From assembly GCF_900177655.1 (NCBI RefSeq), contig NZ_FXWK01000001.1, positions 2,418,001 through 2,482,000 of the forward strand: DNA of 64,000 nucleotides, given 5' to 3'. Every line of letters begins with the position of its first letter. Position 1 is the stretch's first letter. Source of the stretch: Devosia lucknowensis. Its GTDB lineage: Bacteria > Pseudomonadota > Alphaproteobacteria > Rhizobiales > Devosiaceae. Shown here piece by piece: positions 1 through 8,064 of this stretch. The notes beneath the pieces are model-generated. The model ran no database searches. It was given only the letters and a program-made list of their open reading frames with translations, and had not been told where the DNA came from. A program made the position numbers and the translations under genes.

Positions 1-250
1 CGGCGGCTATGGCCCCCAGGCTCCACGCCATGGCTGGGACCACGCCACCGGCTGGTACATGCGCATGCTGGTTGACGTCTTGAAGCTCGAGGTTGAGCTG
101 ATCGAGTGCGAACTCACGCTTGCCGATGTGACGCCTGCCATGGAAAGCCTCCGGCCACAGGCCGCGCAGAACCTGGCCGCCGCGCAGGCCCGCGCCGAAG
201 AGCACGGTCGTTCGCTGTCCGCGCGTCTTACCATCGCGGCCGCAGCCTGA
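1..250 (+). CDS. Flavodoxin-fold NADH-azoreductase-like protein, C-terminal fragment
   Basis: The window begins inside this gene and shows only its last 82 codons, in the frame starting at base 2 and ending with TGA at 248-250. The fragment begins GGYGPQAPRHGWDHATGWYM. A glycine-rich stretch followed by D-H-A-T and then a hydrophobic helix resembles the C-terminal part of FMN-dependent NADH-azoreductases and related quinone reductases. A helical, alanine-rich tail follows. Such flavoproteins reduce quinones or azo compounds with NAD(P)H in the cytoplasm. A MarR gene follows 69 bp downstream on the same strand, a pairing common for this enzyme class. The family call rests on one short fragment and is tentative. 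Confidence 0.5.
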   Translation, partial: GGYGPQAPRHGWDHATGWYMRMLVDVLKLEVELIECELTLADVTPAMESLRPQAAQNLAAAQARAEEHGRSLSARLTIAAAA

Positions 251-319
251 GCGTAACGGGGTGACGTCTTGGGTCGGGGGCGGTAACATGGTGACGACAC
301 CAAAGGACCTGCGCCGAAC

Positions 320-805
320 ATGCCGACAACAGACACCAATCTTGGCTGGGCCCTAACGTCTTTGCTGCGTGATTATTTGCGGCAGGTTGACGATCGCCTC
401 GAGGAACTGCCGGGCGGGTCACGCAGCTACATGATGATGTCAGCCATTGCCTCGGACAGTTGCCATAGCCAGGTCGCTCTTGCCGAGCGGCTTGGCCTTG
501 ACCGGACGACGGTGACATACCTGCTCGACGGCCTGGAGGGTCAGGATCTGGTTAGGCGCACGCCCGACCCGGCCGATCGTCGCGTTCGACATGTCAATCT
601 GACTGTTCAGGGCAACGCCACGCTGAAACGCCTGGCGCGGTCCGTGGATGAAGTCGAGGCGCGCGTCCTGGCACGGTTGTCAGAGGCCGAGCTGAGCCAG
701 TTCCGGGGTCTCCTCGGCAAGGCTGCCGGTCTGCCTCCTCAGGCCGACGTCACGACCATGTGCCAGGCCGCCATGGAGGCCAAGGACTATCTGGAGGCGC
801 GCTAG
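320..805 (+). CDS. MarR-family transcriptional regulator
   Basis: The 161-residue protein has the usual MarR size. A central winged helix is visible at about residues 50-105: SQVALAERLGLDRTTVTYLL is the helix-turn-helix, followed by the wing DPADRRVRHVNLT, where D-R-R is the hallmark of the family. Flanking helices would form the dimer interface. It would bind DNA as a dimer and respond to a small ligand. Only 22 bp separate it from the YddG-type exporter, so the two are probably co-transcribed and the exporter is a likely target. The ligand cannot be read from sequence. Confidence 0.9.
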   Translation: MPTTDTNLGWALTSLLRDYLRQVDDRLEELPGGSRSYMMMSAIASDSCHSQVALAERLGLDRTTVTYLLDGLEGQDLVRRTPDPADRRVRHVNLTVQGNATLKRLARSVDEVEARVLARLSEAELSQFRGLLGKAAGLPPQADVTTMCQAAMEAKDYLEAR

Positions 806-827
806 CGCGTCCGGCAAGGCGTCCCAT

Positions 828-1748
828 ATGCCAATTTCCCCTACATCCGCCAGCCTGCGGGCCACCGGAATCGGCCTTGTTGCTGTTCTGCTTTGGGCGT
901 CGGTCGTCGGCCTGATCAAGTCTGTATCGACAAGCTTCGGGGCCACTGGCGGTGCCGCCCTACTGTATACTCTGGCCACGGTCTGCCTCATGCTGAGCGT
1001 AGGACTTGGCGATGTCAGGCGCTTTCCCCGACGTTATCTGCTCATCGGTGGCTTGCTCTTCGTCAGCTACGAGCTGTGCCTGTCGCTCTCCATCGGCTAT
1101 TCCACCACCAGCCGGCAGGCTATCGAAGTGGGCATGGTCAATTACCTCTGGCCCACCTTTACCCTTGTCGGCACCATCCTTTTCCACCGCCGGAAAACCA
1201 GCCCGCTCATTGTCCCTGGGGTTCTCCTGTCGATGACGGGCATTGTCTGGGTCCTTGGCGGCGATCAGGGATTTGATCTGTTCGGCATGACCGAAAATGT
1301 TCTTCGCAATCCCCTCAGCTACGGCCTCGCCTTTGTCGGCGCCATCATCTGGGCCGCCTACTGCGTGGTCACTCCAAAACTCTCGGGTGGACTGAACGGC
1401 GTCACCCTGTTCTTCGGCCTGACCGCGTGCGCCCTCTGGATCAAGCTTGCCTTTTCCCGCGACATCGCCTGGACATCCGAGCCGGCGGCCCTGTTCACCC
1501 TCCTTCTGGCGGCAGCGGCGATGGGCTTTGCCTATGCCGCGTGGAATGTCGGCATATTGCGCGGCAACCCCACGGCGCTGGCCACGGCATCCTATTTCAC
1601 GCCGGTGCTCTCGGCCGCTTTTGCAGCGCTGGTCTTGCCGTCCACCCTCCCACTATCATTCTGGCAGGGTACGGCCATGGTCTGCCTCGGCTCAATCGTC
1701 TGCTGGTTCGCCACCCGCCAGCGTCCGTCTCACAGGCTTTCGATATAG
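828..1748 (+). CDS. yddG: Aromatic amino acid exporter YddG (DMT superfamily)
   Basis: This 306-residue membrane protein has ten predicted hydrophobic segments forming two EamA repeats, the usual DMT layout. It matches Escherichia coli YddG from memory along its whole length, including the block RQAIEVGMVNYLWP after the fourth segment, the stretch FAYAAWNVGILRGN and a closing W-F-A-T-R-Q. YddG exports aromatic amino acids and some other small amino acids across the inner membrane. The start is ATG at 828, preceded by AAGG. It lies just after a MarR gene, suggesting substrate-inducible export. Its last 19 bases overlap the convergent SRPBCC-like gene. Confidence 0.88.
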   Translation: MPISPTSASLRATGIGLVAVLLWASVVGLIKSVSTSFGATGGAALLYTLATVCLMLSVGLGDVRRFPRRYLLIGGLLFVSYELCLSLSIGYSTTSRQAIEVGMVNYLWPTFTLVGTILFHRRKTSPLIVPGVLLSMTGIVWVLGGDQGFDLFGMTENVLRNPLSYGLAFVGAIIWAAYCVVTPKLSGGLNGVTLFFGLTACALWIKLAFSRDIAWTSEPAALFTLLLAAAAMGFAYAAWNVGILRGNPTALATASYFTPVLSAAFAALVLPSTLPLSFWQGTAMVCLGSIVCWFATRQRPSHRLSI

Positions 1749-2161
1749 GTCTTGAGGATATCGAGATCGATGCGCACCCATTCGCATTCCGATGCGAAGG
1801 CCGCATCGCTTTCACCCGGCCTTTGGATAATCGTGCAGCACAGTTCGCTGGCTTCGCCATTTGGGAAGAGTCTGGCCACGTAATGCCGGGGCGGTTTGTC
1901 CGTCCAGATCAGTTCCACATCCAGCACGCCGAATGGATTGGCCGGCGTGAACGCGATGATGACTTCTTCACCGTCGTAGAGCGTGCGCCATGTGTGGTCG
2001 GTCACTGGCGATAAGGGCGTCGGGAACAGGCCCTGTGTCCATCTGTTGATTGTCTGGGGGTTGGACAGAAAGGCGTAAAGTTCTGCCCAGGGCCAGTTAA
2101 TGGCCAGGCTGATGGTCCGGCTGGGAAACATGAAACGATCGGAAAATGGCTTCGTCACCAT
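1730..2161 (-). CDS. SRPBCC-like (START/polyketide cyclase fold) protein
   Basis: A 143-residue protein from ATG at 2161; ATG at 2131 is an alternative and a longer form from 2221 is less likely. The N-terminal part has INWPWAELYAFLSNPQTINR, typical of the first strand and helices of SRPBCC proteins that bind hydrophobic ligands in a deep cavity. Later strands carry W-R-T-L-Y-D-G and A-R-L-F-P-N-G. No catalytic residue can be named. It is transcribed towards yddG and overlaps its 3' end by 19 bases. The ligand is unknown. Confidence 0.65.
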   Translation of the reverse strand: MVTKPFSDRFMFPSRTISLAINWPWAELYAFLSNPQTINRWTQGLFPTPLSPVTDHTWRTLYDGEEVIIAFTPANPFGVLDVELIWTDKPPRHYVARLFPNGEASELCCTIIQRPGESDAAFASECEWVRIDLDILKTYIESL

Positions 2162-2402
2162 CCTTGGTGACGTGTGCCGCTGACGCTGGACCGGATTCAT
2201 CCGGCAACGAATCCTTAGCACCCGGCCAGCTTAGCGCAAGCGTATGAATTTTCGAAAAAATTTGCTGGTTAATGGACCTTTTTGGGCCCTGTGGATCATC
2301 CCCGGTTTCCACAATTGCCTAGAAGGCGATCTATTCGTTTCCAGAAACATTAACGGAGCAGCGGCACAATTTTCCGAAAATGTCGTCTAGCTGGGCCATG
2401 CC

Positions 2403-3296
2403 ATGAAACGCGTTACCGATGCCGTCAGGGAATCCCTCGCCATCAAGGTATTCTTGGTATGCTTTGCGGCCGTGCACATCCCGCTCATCGCACTGCTCCT
2501 CTATCTTGGGCTGGACCGTCCGTCTGATCCGGTGCCCATTCTGATTGTCGCCCTCGCGGCCACGCTCGCCGGATGTGCACTTTCGCTCGTCGCCATCGTG
2601 CGCTTCGTCAGTCCCATTGATCGTTTGGTCAAGGCAGTCGATCGCTATCAGCAAGAAGGCGTGGAGCCGATTGTCGAGGTCGGCGGTCATGATGGTGTTC
2701 GCCGCCTTGCCGAGAAGCTGCTCAGTCTGGTTCGCATGCAGGAGCAGCACATGCGCACCTTGCGTATCCAGGCCAACAGCGACGCGCTCACCGGTCTGGG
2801 CAATCGGCGCTGGCTCTACAATGCCGCATCGGTGGAATTGAACCGCGCCCAGCGCCTGGATCAGGGCGTGTGGATCATCATGTTCGATCTCGACCACTTC
2901 AAGTCGGTCAATGACACCTATGGCCATGGTGCCGGCGACGACGTGCTGATGACCGTGGCAGAAATCACCCTGCGCCAGCTGCGCCCCTACGATCTGTTCG
3001 CCCGCCTTGGCGGCGAGGAATTCTGCATTGTCGCTTCGGACAAATCGCCCGAGCTTGGCCCGATCCTGGCCGAGCGCGTCCGCGCTGCCATCGAAAACTC
3101 CAGCCCGGTTGTCGCAGGTAAGGCCGCGCGCATTACCGCCAGCATTGGCGTCCATAAGGGCGATCCGACTTCCGAAAGTTTTTCCGACATGGTGCGCCAG
3201 GCCGACGTGGCTCTCTATGAGGCCAAAGCCAAGGGCCGCAACCGGGTCGTTGTCGGATCAGGACCCACGACGCCCAGATCACTGGTCGGCTCTTAG
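2403..3296 (+). CDS. Membrane-anchored diguanylate cyclase (GGDEF)
   Basis: The enzyme makes cyclic di-GMP from two GTP at the inner membrane. Of 297 residues, two hydrophobic segments lie near 13-35 and 44-66 with only a short loop between. A HAMP-like linker (about 67-120) follows, then a GGDEF domain from about 125. The catalytic motif is GGEEF at 203-207. The inhibitory I-site RxxD is present as R-P-Y-D at 194-197, exactly five residues before the motif, so product inhibition is expected. The metal-binding D at FDLDHFK and the N-D-T-Y-G-H-G turn are intact. No EAL domain is present. The sensory part is minimal, so the input signal is unclear. It stands alone. Confidence 0.93.
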   Translation: MKRVTDAVRESLAIKVFLVCFAAVHIPLIALLLYLGLDRPSDPVPILIVALAATLAGCALSLVAIVRFVSPIDRLVKAVDRYQQEGVEPIVEVGGHDGVRRLAEKLLSLVRMQEQHMRTLRIQANSDALTGLGNRRWLYNAASVELNRAQRLDQGVWIIMFDLDHFKSVNDTYGHGAGDDVLMTVAEITLRQLRPYDLFARLGGEEFCIVASDKSPELGPILAERVRAAIENSSPVVAGKAARITASIGVHKGDPTSESFSDMVRQADVALYEAKAKGRNRVVVGSGPTTPRSLVGS

Positions 3297-3346
3297 AGCG
3301 CTGCACGTCTCAGGTGCACCAAGCGTTTCTCGATTCAGCCCAGCGC

Positions 3347-3376
3347 CGTCATTGCCCGGCTCGTCCGGGCAATTCA
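3347..3376. repeat. Short palindromic intergenic repeat, family B copy 1
   Basis: ATTGCCCGG at 3351-3359 and CCGGGCAAT at 3365-3373 form a perfect 9-bp inverted repeat with loop CTCGT, preceded by CGTC. A near-identical copy with the same loop lies at 35261-35290. Repeats of this type are common between genes in Rhizobiales. Confidence 0.7.
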
Positions 3377-3485
3377 ACTCGCGGGGCATGGACCAACGGG
3401 ACAAGCCCCGGTGGACGGAGCAGAGGGTTCGAGCCGCCTCAGGGCAAACGTGACACGCTTTCAGGCTGACACCAGGCTACAAAAG

Positions 3486-3517
3486 CACACGGCCCGCATT
3501 TTCATGCGAGCCGTGTG
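3486..3517 (-). terminator. Rho-independent terminator of rpmJ
   Basis: CACACGGC at 3486-3493 pairs with GCCGTGTG at 3510-3517, and the inner CGCA/TGCG extends the stem. On the minus strand the stem is followed by a short T-rich run (CTTTTG). It lies 22 bp beyond the rpmJ stop codon. Confidence 0.7.
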
Positions 3518-3539
3518 TCAGTTCGATTGCGGTAAACGC

Positions 3540-3665
3540 TCAGCCCTGGCGGGCCTTGAAGCGCTTGTCCACCTTGTTGATGATGTAAACGCGGCCGCGA
3601 CGGCGGACGAGCTTGTTCGCGCGGTGGCGAGTCATCAACGCCTTCAGCGAGTTGCGGATCTTCAT
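3540..3665 (-). CDS. rpmJ: Large-subunit ribosomal protein bL36
   Basis: The 41-residue basic protein begins [14 protein letters not shown] and ends F-K-A-R-Q-G, matching the longer bL36 form of alphaproteobacteria. This form lacks the four zinc-binding cysteines of the short form. It is a component of the 50S ribosome. The ATG at 3665 is chosen because the family start is conserved there; upstream in-frame sequence is leader RNA. The gene is monocistronic, with its own promoter (3720-3748), a hairpin in the leader and a terminator after the stop. Confidence 0.95.
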   Translation of the reverse strand: MKIRNSLKALMTRHRANKLVRRRGRVYIINKVDKRFKARQG

Positions 3666-3690
3666 CTTCGTATCCTCGGTCAAACAAAAG

Positions 3691-3706
3691 GGGCGCCTAG
3701 GCGCCC
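3691..3706 (-). promoter_or_regulatory. Hairpin with U-rich tail in the rpmJ leader
   Basis: GGGCGCCTAGGCGCCC is a perfect 16-bp palindrome. In the rpmJ transcript it folds as a 6-bp GC stem with loop CUAG, then CUUUUGUUUG. It lies between the predicted transcription start (about 3713) and the ATG at 3665. The form resembles an intrinsic terminator or attenuator placed in the leader, or a 5' stabilising hairpin. Confidence 0.6.
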
Positions 3707-3719
3707 GAAAACTGGCCTC

Positions 3720-3748
3720 TTCATAAGGAAAGAGACCCCGCCTGTCAA
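3720..3748 (-). promoter_or_regulatory. Sigma-70 type promoter of rpmJ
   Basis: On the minus strand TTGACA (3748-3743) is followed after exactly 17 bp by TATGAA (3725-3720). The predicted start near 3713 gives a leader of about 48 nt. Confidence 0.72.
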
Positions 3749-3844
3749 CGCGCAATCACACCGGTTTTCCCCATCGCGATGGACGTTAACGCGCGGGTGA
3801 TGGCCAGACCCTATTGTAGCTTTCTACACATCGAAACGTCTCAA

Positions 3845-4336
3845 ATGTCGCACGAAATCAATCCCGGGCTCGGGGCCCTCGTCATCGATCCGCAGGCCAA
3901 TATGGCGGGTATTGTCGCCGACATGCTGCGCACATGCGGCAGGCGCGACATCCATGAAGTCTACGACGGAGCACAGGCCCTGCGCGAGCTGGGGCGGCGT
4001 GCTTTCGACGTCGTCATCATCGACGATGCCATCACCAACGCCATCGAGCTCGTTCGTCGCCTTCGTGCCGACGCGCGCTCACCCAACCGGCTGACACCCA
4101 TCATCATGATGTCGGCCGCTCCGGATGCCGCCCGGATAACAGCAGCGCGCGATGCGGGCGTCACCGAATTCCTGCGCAAGCCGTTTGCCGCCAATCACCT
4201 CAAGTCCCGGCTCGACGCCATCTCCAGCAATCCCCGACCCTTTGTGGATGCGACCGGATATGCCGGCCCCGACCGTCGCCGCCGCGTCAAGGACGTCGAC
4301 GCCGACAGGCGCGCTACTGCTCCGGATGAGACTTGA
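3845..4336 (+). CDS. Single-domain response regulator receiver
   Basis: From ATG at 3845 the protein has 163 residues; an in-frame ATG at 3779 would add 22 unlike the family. The receiver domain spans about 9-135. The likely phospho-acceptor is D60 in F-D-V-V-I-I-D-D; S90 in IIMMS and K112 in LRKPF are the other conserved switch residues. The acidic pocket is reduced to one aspartate (VIDP, D15), where two are usual. The C-terminus carries G-P-D-R-R-R-R and a charged tail but no output domain. It probably relays phosphate or acts by protein contact. No kinase is adjacent. Confidence 0.82.
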   Translation: MSHEINPGLGALVIDPQANMAGIVADMLRTCGRRDIHEVYDGAQALRELGRRAFDVVIIDDAITNAIELVRRLRADARSPNRLTPIIMMSAAPDAARITAARDAGVTEFLRKPFAANHLKSRLDAISSNPRPFVDATGYAGPDRRRRVKDVDADRRATAPDET

Positions 4337-4342
4337 AAATGA

Positions 4343-4369
4343 AAATCCCCCGGCCATCGACCGGGGGAT
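4343..4369. terminator. Bidirectional terminator between response regulator and opp operon
   Basis: AATCCCCCGG (4343-4352) pairs perfectly with CCGGGGGATT (4360-4369). Read on the minus strand it is followed by TTTTCATTTTC, so it best serves the opp operon; it may also end the plus-strand response-regulator transcript. Confidence 0.8.
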
Positions 4370-4393
4370 TACTCTCTTCGGGGAGACTCGCGA

Positions 4394-5265
4394 TCAGGCA
4401 GCGGTTGCCGCTGCGGCCGCTTCGCGACGCAGACGCCGGCGCAGTTCCCGGCGGCGCATTTCTTCCTTGGGATCGGGCACCGGCACCGAAGCGATGAGCT
4501 TCTTGGTGTAGTCGTGCTGGGGTGCCATCACCACCTGCTCGCTTTCGCCGATCTCCACCACCTCGCCAAAATACAGCACCATGATGCGCTGCGCGATATG
4601 GCGCACCACGGCGATGTCGTGGGCGATGAACAGCAGCGAAATGCCGAACTCCTTCTGCAGGTCCATCAGGAGGTTGATCACCTGGGCCTGTACGGACACG
4701 TCGAGTGCCGATACGGCCTCGTCGCACACGATCAGCTTTGGCCGCGTGATCAGGGCGCGCGCAATGCCGATACGCTGGCACTGGCCGCCCGAAAACTCGT
4801 GCGGATACTTGTTGATCATGTTGCCGGTGAGCCCGACTTTTTCCATCATCTCGACCACGCGCGCCATGCGCTCGGTCTTGCTGACATCAGGATAGTGGAT
4901 GCGCAGCGGCTCGGCGATGATCTGTCCGGCGGTCATCCGGGGGTTGAGCGAGGCCAGCGGGTCCTGGAAGACCATCTGGATATCCTTGCGCAGGCCCACG
5001 AGCTCCTTGGGGCTCATCTTGAGGATGTCCTTGCCCATCCAGAGCGATTCACCCGAGGTGGCCTGGATCAGCTTGATCACGGCGCGCGACAGGGTCGACT
5101 TGCCGCAACCGCTTTCGCCCACGATGCCCAGGGTCTCGCCCTGATAGAGGTCGAACGATACGTCCTTGACCGCATGGAGCACATTGGTGCCGCCGAACAT
5201 GCCGCCCGCCGGGATCTTGAAGTCCACTGAGACATTGCGGACCTGGAGAATGGGTTGCCTGTCGG

Positions 5266-5269
<4 letters not shown>
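4394..5269 (-). CDS. oppF: Oligopeptide ABC transporter ATPase OppF-like
   Basis: One of two ATPases driving the OppABCDF importer. Among 291 residues are Walker A GESGCGKS (51-58), Q-loop FQDPLASLNP (about 101), signature FSGGQCQR (159-166), Walker B LIVCDE (179-184) and the H-loop histidine near 217. The protein ends with a basic, alanine-rich tail in place of the cysteine-containing oligopeptide-transporter extension usual in OppF/DppF. Its ATG overlaps the oppD stop as ATGA, so translation is coupled. It is the last gene of the operon, with a strong terminator downstream. Substrate could be peptides or peptide-like compounds. Confidence 0.88.
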
Positions 5270-6108
<839 letters not shown>

Positions 6109-6110
6109 GA

Positions 6111-7031
6111 TCAGCGATCCTTGGGGTCGAGGGCGTCACGCAGGCCATCGCCGATATAGGTCAGCGCCAGCAGCAGCGTGATCAGCACGGCGGCCGGAGC
6201 CAGCAGCATCCAGGGCAGCACTTCCGCCACCGGTGCACCGGCCGAAATCAGCGTACCGAGCGAGGTCTGCGGTTCCTGCACGCCGAGGCCGAGGTAGGAG
6301 AGGAAGCTCTCGGCGATGATGATCTCGGGGATCGTCAGCGTCGCGTAGATCACCACCGGGCCGGTCAGGTTCGGCACGATATGCTTGAAGATGATGGTCC
6401 AGGAGCTGGCGCCGCTCGCACGGGCCGCCTCGACAAACTCCTTCTCCTTGATGGAGAGGGTCTGCCCACGCACGATACGCGCCATGGTCAGCCATTCGAT
6501 GGCGCCGATGCCCACGAACAGCAGCACTGGATTGCGGCCGAACATCACCATCAGGATGATGACGAAGAGGATGTAGGGCAGCGCATACATCACGTCGACG
6601 ATGCGCATCATCACTGCGTCGACACGGCCGCCGAAATAGCCGGCCACCGCGCCATAGATCACGCCGATCGTGACCGACACCACGGTCGCCACCAGCGCCA
6701 CCGTCAGGCTCATCTGCGTGCCTTGCAGCACGCGCGCCAGCATGTCACGGCCGTTCTGGTCAGTGCCGAAATAGTGGCCCGCTTCGAAATTCGGCGGCTT
6801 GCGGATGTTGGACCAATCCACCTCCGAAAAACCCCACGGCACGAAATAGGGGCCGATGAAGGCGACGAGCACGATGAGCACGATCACGCCGATCGAGGCC
6901 ACGGCTGCCTTGTTGCGCACGAGGCGCCGCATGGCGTCCTGGGTCAGCGAGCGGCCTTTGACGGGGTCGAGCTTTTCGAGCTTGTTGGCGTAGGTCGTGA
7001 GAACCTGATCCTTGCCAGTAATGCCGGGCAT
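6111..7031 (-). CDS. oppC: Oligopeptide ABC transporter permease OppC-like
   Basis: Inner-membrane permease of 306 residues. A cytoplasmic N-terminus of about 45 residues precedes the first membrane helix (VASIGVIVLIVLVAFIGPYF). The domain HYFGTDQNGRDMLARVLQGT is the OppC N-terminal signature, and the EAA loop EFVEAARASGASSWTIIFKH docks on the ATPases. Five further hydrophobic segments follow. Its ATG overlaps the oppB stop (TGATG). It pairs with OppB to form the channel. Confidence 0.92.
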   Translation of the reverse strand: MPGITGKDQVLTTYANKLEKLDPVKGRSLTQDAMRRLVRNKAAVASIGVIVLIVLVAFIGPYFVPWGFSEVDWSNIRKPPNFEAGHYFGTDQNGRDMLARVLQGTQMSLTVALVATVVSVTIGVIYGAVAGYFGGRVDAVMMRIVDVMYALPYILFVIILMVMFGRNPVLLFVGIGAIEWLTMARIVRGQTLSIKEKEFVEAARASGASSWTIIFKHIVPNLTGPVVIYATLTIPEIIIAESFLSYLGLGVQEPQTSLGTLISAGAPVAEVLPWMLLAPAAVLITLLLALTYIGDGLRDALDPKDR

Positions 7032-7954
7032 CAGCGGTACCTCACCTTGGGATCGAGCCAGGCATAGATGAGGTCAACGATCAGATTGAGAGCGAGAATG
7101 ATGAACATGTAGAGGATGGTCGTGCCGAGCACGATGCCATAGTCGCGGTTGAGGGCGGCCTGCACGAAATACTTGCCGATGCCCGGGAGCCCGAAGATCT
7201 GCTCGACCGCGAGCGATCCGGTCAGCAGGTACGAAAGGCCAGGTCCGAGATAGGAAACGACCGGCAACAGCGCGGCCTTGATGGCGTGTCGCGCGAGCAC
7301 GATCCGCTCTCCGAGCCCCTTGGACCGGGCGGTGCGGACATAGTTGCTGCCCAGCACCTCGATCATCGAGCCGCGCATGAGGCGGCTGATGCGCGCTGCA
7401 TGCGGCCAGGCCAGCACGGTGACGGGAAGCACGAGGTGCCAGAGCGAGCCGTTGACCCATCCACCTGCCGGCAGCCAGCGCAGGTAAACGCCGAACCAGA
7501 GTTGCAGCAGCGCTGCCATCAGGAAGTTGGGCACCACGACGCCCAGCATAACGGCCAGCACCAGCACGTAGTCAGGCCACTTGTTCTGGTTCACGGCGGC
7601 AATCATGCCGGCCAGGATGCCGATGGCGGTGGCGATGACGAAGGCAAACATCGCCATGGTGAGGGTGAACGGGAAGCCGATCCGGATGAGGTCGGACACG
7701 TTGAAGCCGTCGATCACCATCGAGGGGCCGAGATCGCCCTGCAACAGTCGTCCGACGTAAATGAAGTACTGCATGACCAGGGGCTGGTCGAGATTGTAAT
7801 GGGCGCGCAGGTTGGCCAGCACGGTGGGCGGCAGGGCGCGTTCGCCATCAAAGGGACCACCCGGCGCCAGGCGCAGGATGAAAAAACAGATCGTCACGGC
7901 GATCAATGCAATCGGAATGGCCGAAAGCACGCGCCGAAAGGCATAAGCCAGCAT
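7031..7954 (-). CDS. oppB: Oligopeptide ABC transporter permease OppB-like
   Basis: Inner-membrane permease of 307 residues. It starts with the classic OppB/DppB entry helix (FRRVLSAIPIALIAVTICFF) and has six hydrophobic segments. The EAA-type loop NYVRTARSKGLGERIVLARH lies near residues 200-220, and FGLPGIGKYFVQAALNRDYG follows. AAGGAG precedes the ATG. It follows oppA by 110 bp and starts the tightly overlapping part of the operon, BCDF. Confidence 0.92.
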   Translation of the reverse strand: MLAYAFRRVLSAIPIALIAVTICFFILRLAPGGPFDGERALPPTVLANLRAHYNLDQPLVMQYFIYVGRLLQGDLGPSMVIDGFNVSDLIRIGFPFTLTMAMFAFVIATAIGILAGMIAAVNQNKWPDYVLVLAVMLGVVVPNFLMAALLQLWFGVYLRWLPAGGWVNGSLWHLVLPVTVLAWPHAARISRLMRGSMIEVLGSNYVRTARSKGLGERIVLARHAIKAALLPVVSYLGPGLSYLLTGSLAVEQIFGLPGIGKYFVQAALNRDYGIVLGTTILYMFIILALNLIVDLIYAWLDPKVRYR

Positions 7955-8064
7955 GTTTCAAGAACTCCTTGGCCGGATCGCCAGGTGCGGATCTGCCGCA
8001 GGGCGCCTTGGCCGAAAAAGAACCGTGGGGGCCGGGGCCCCCACGATCGTCTTCGATCTTCCTG

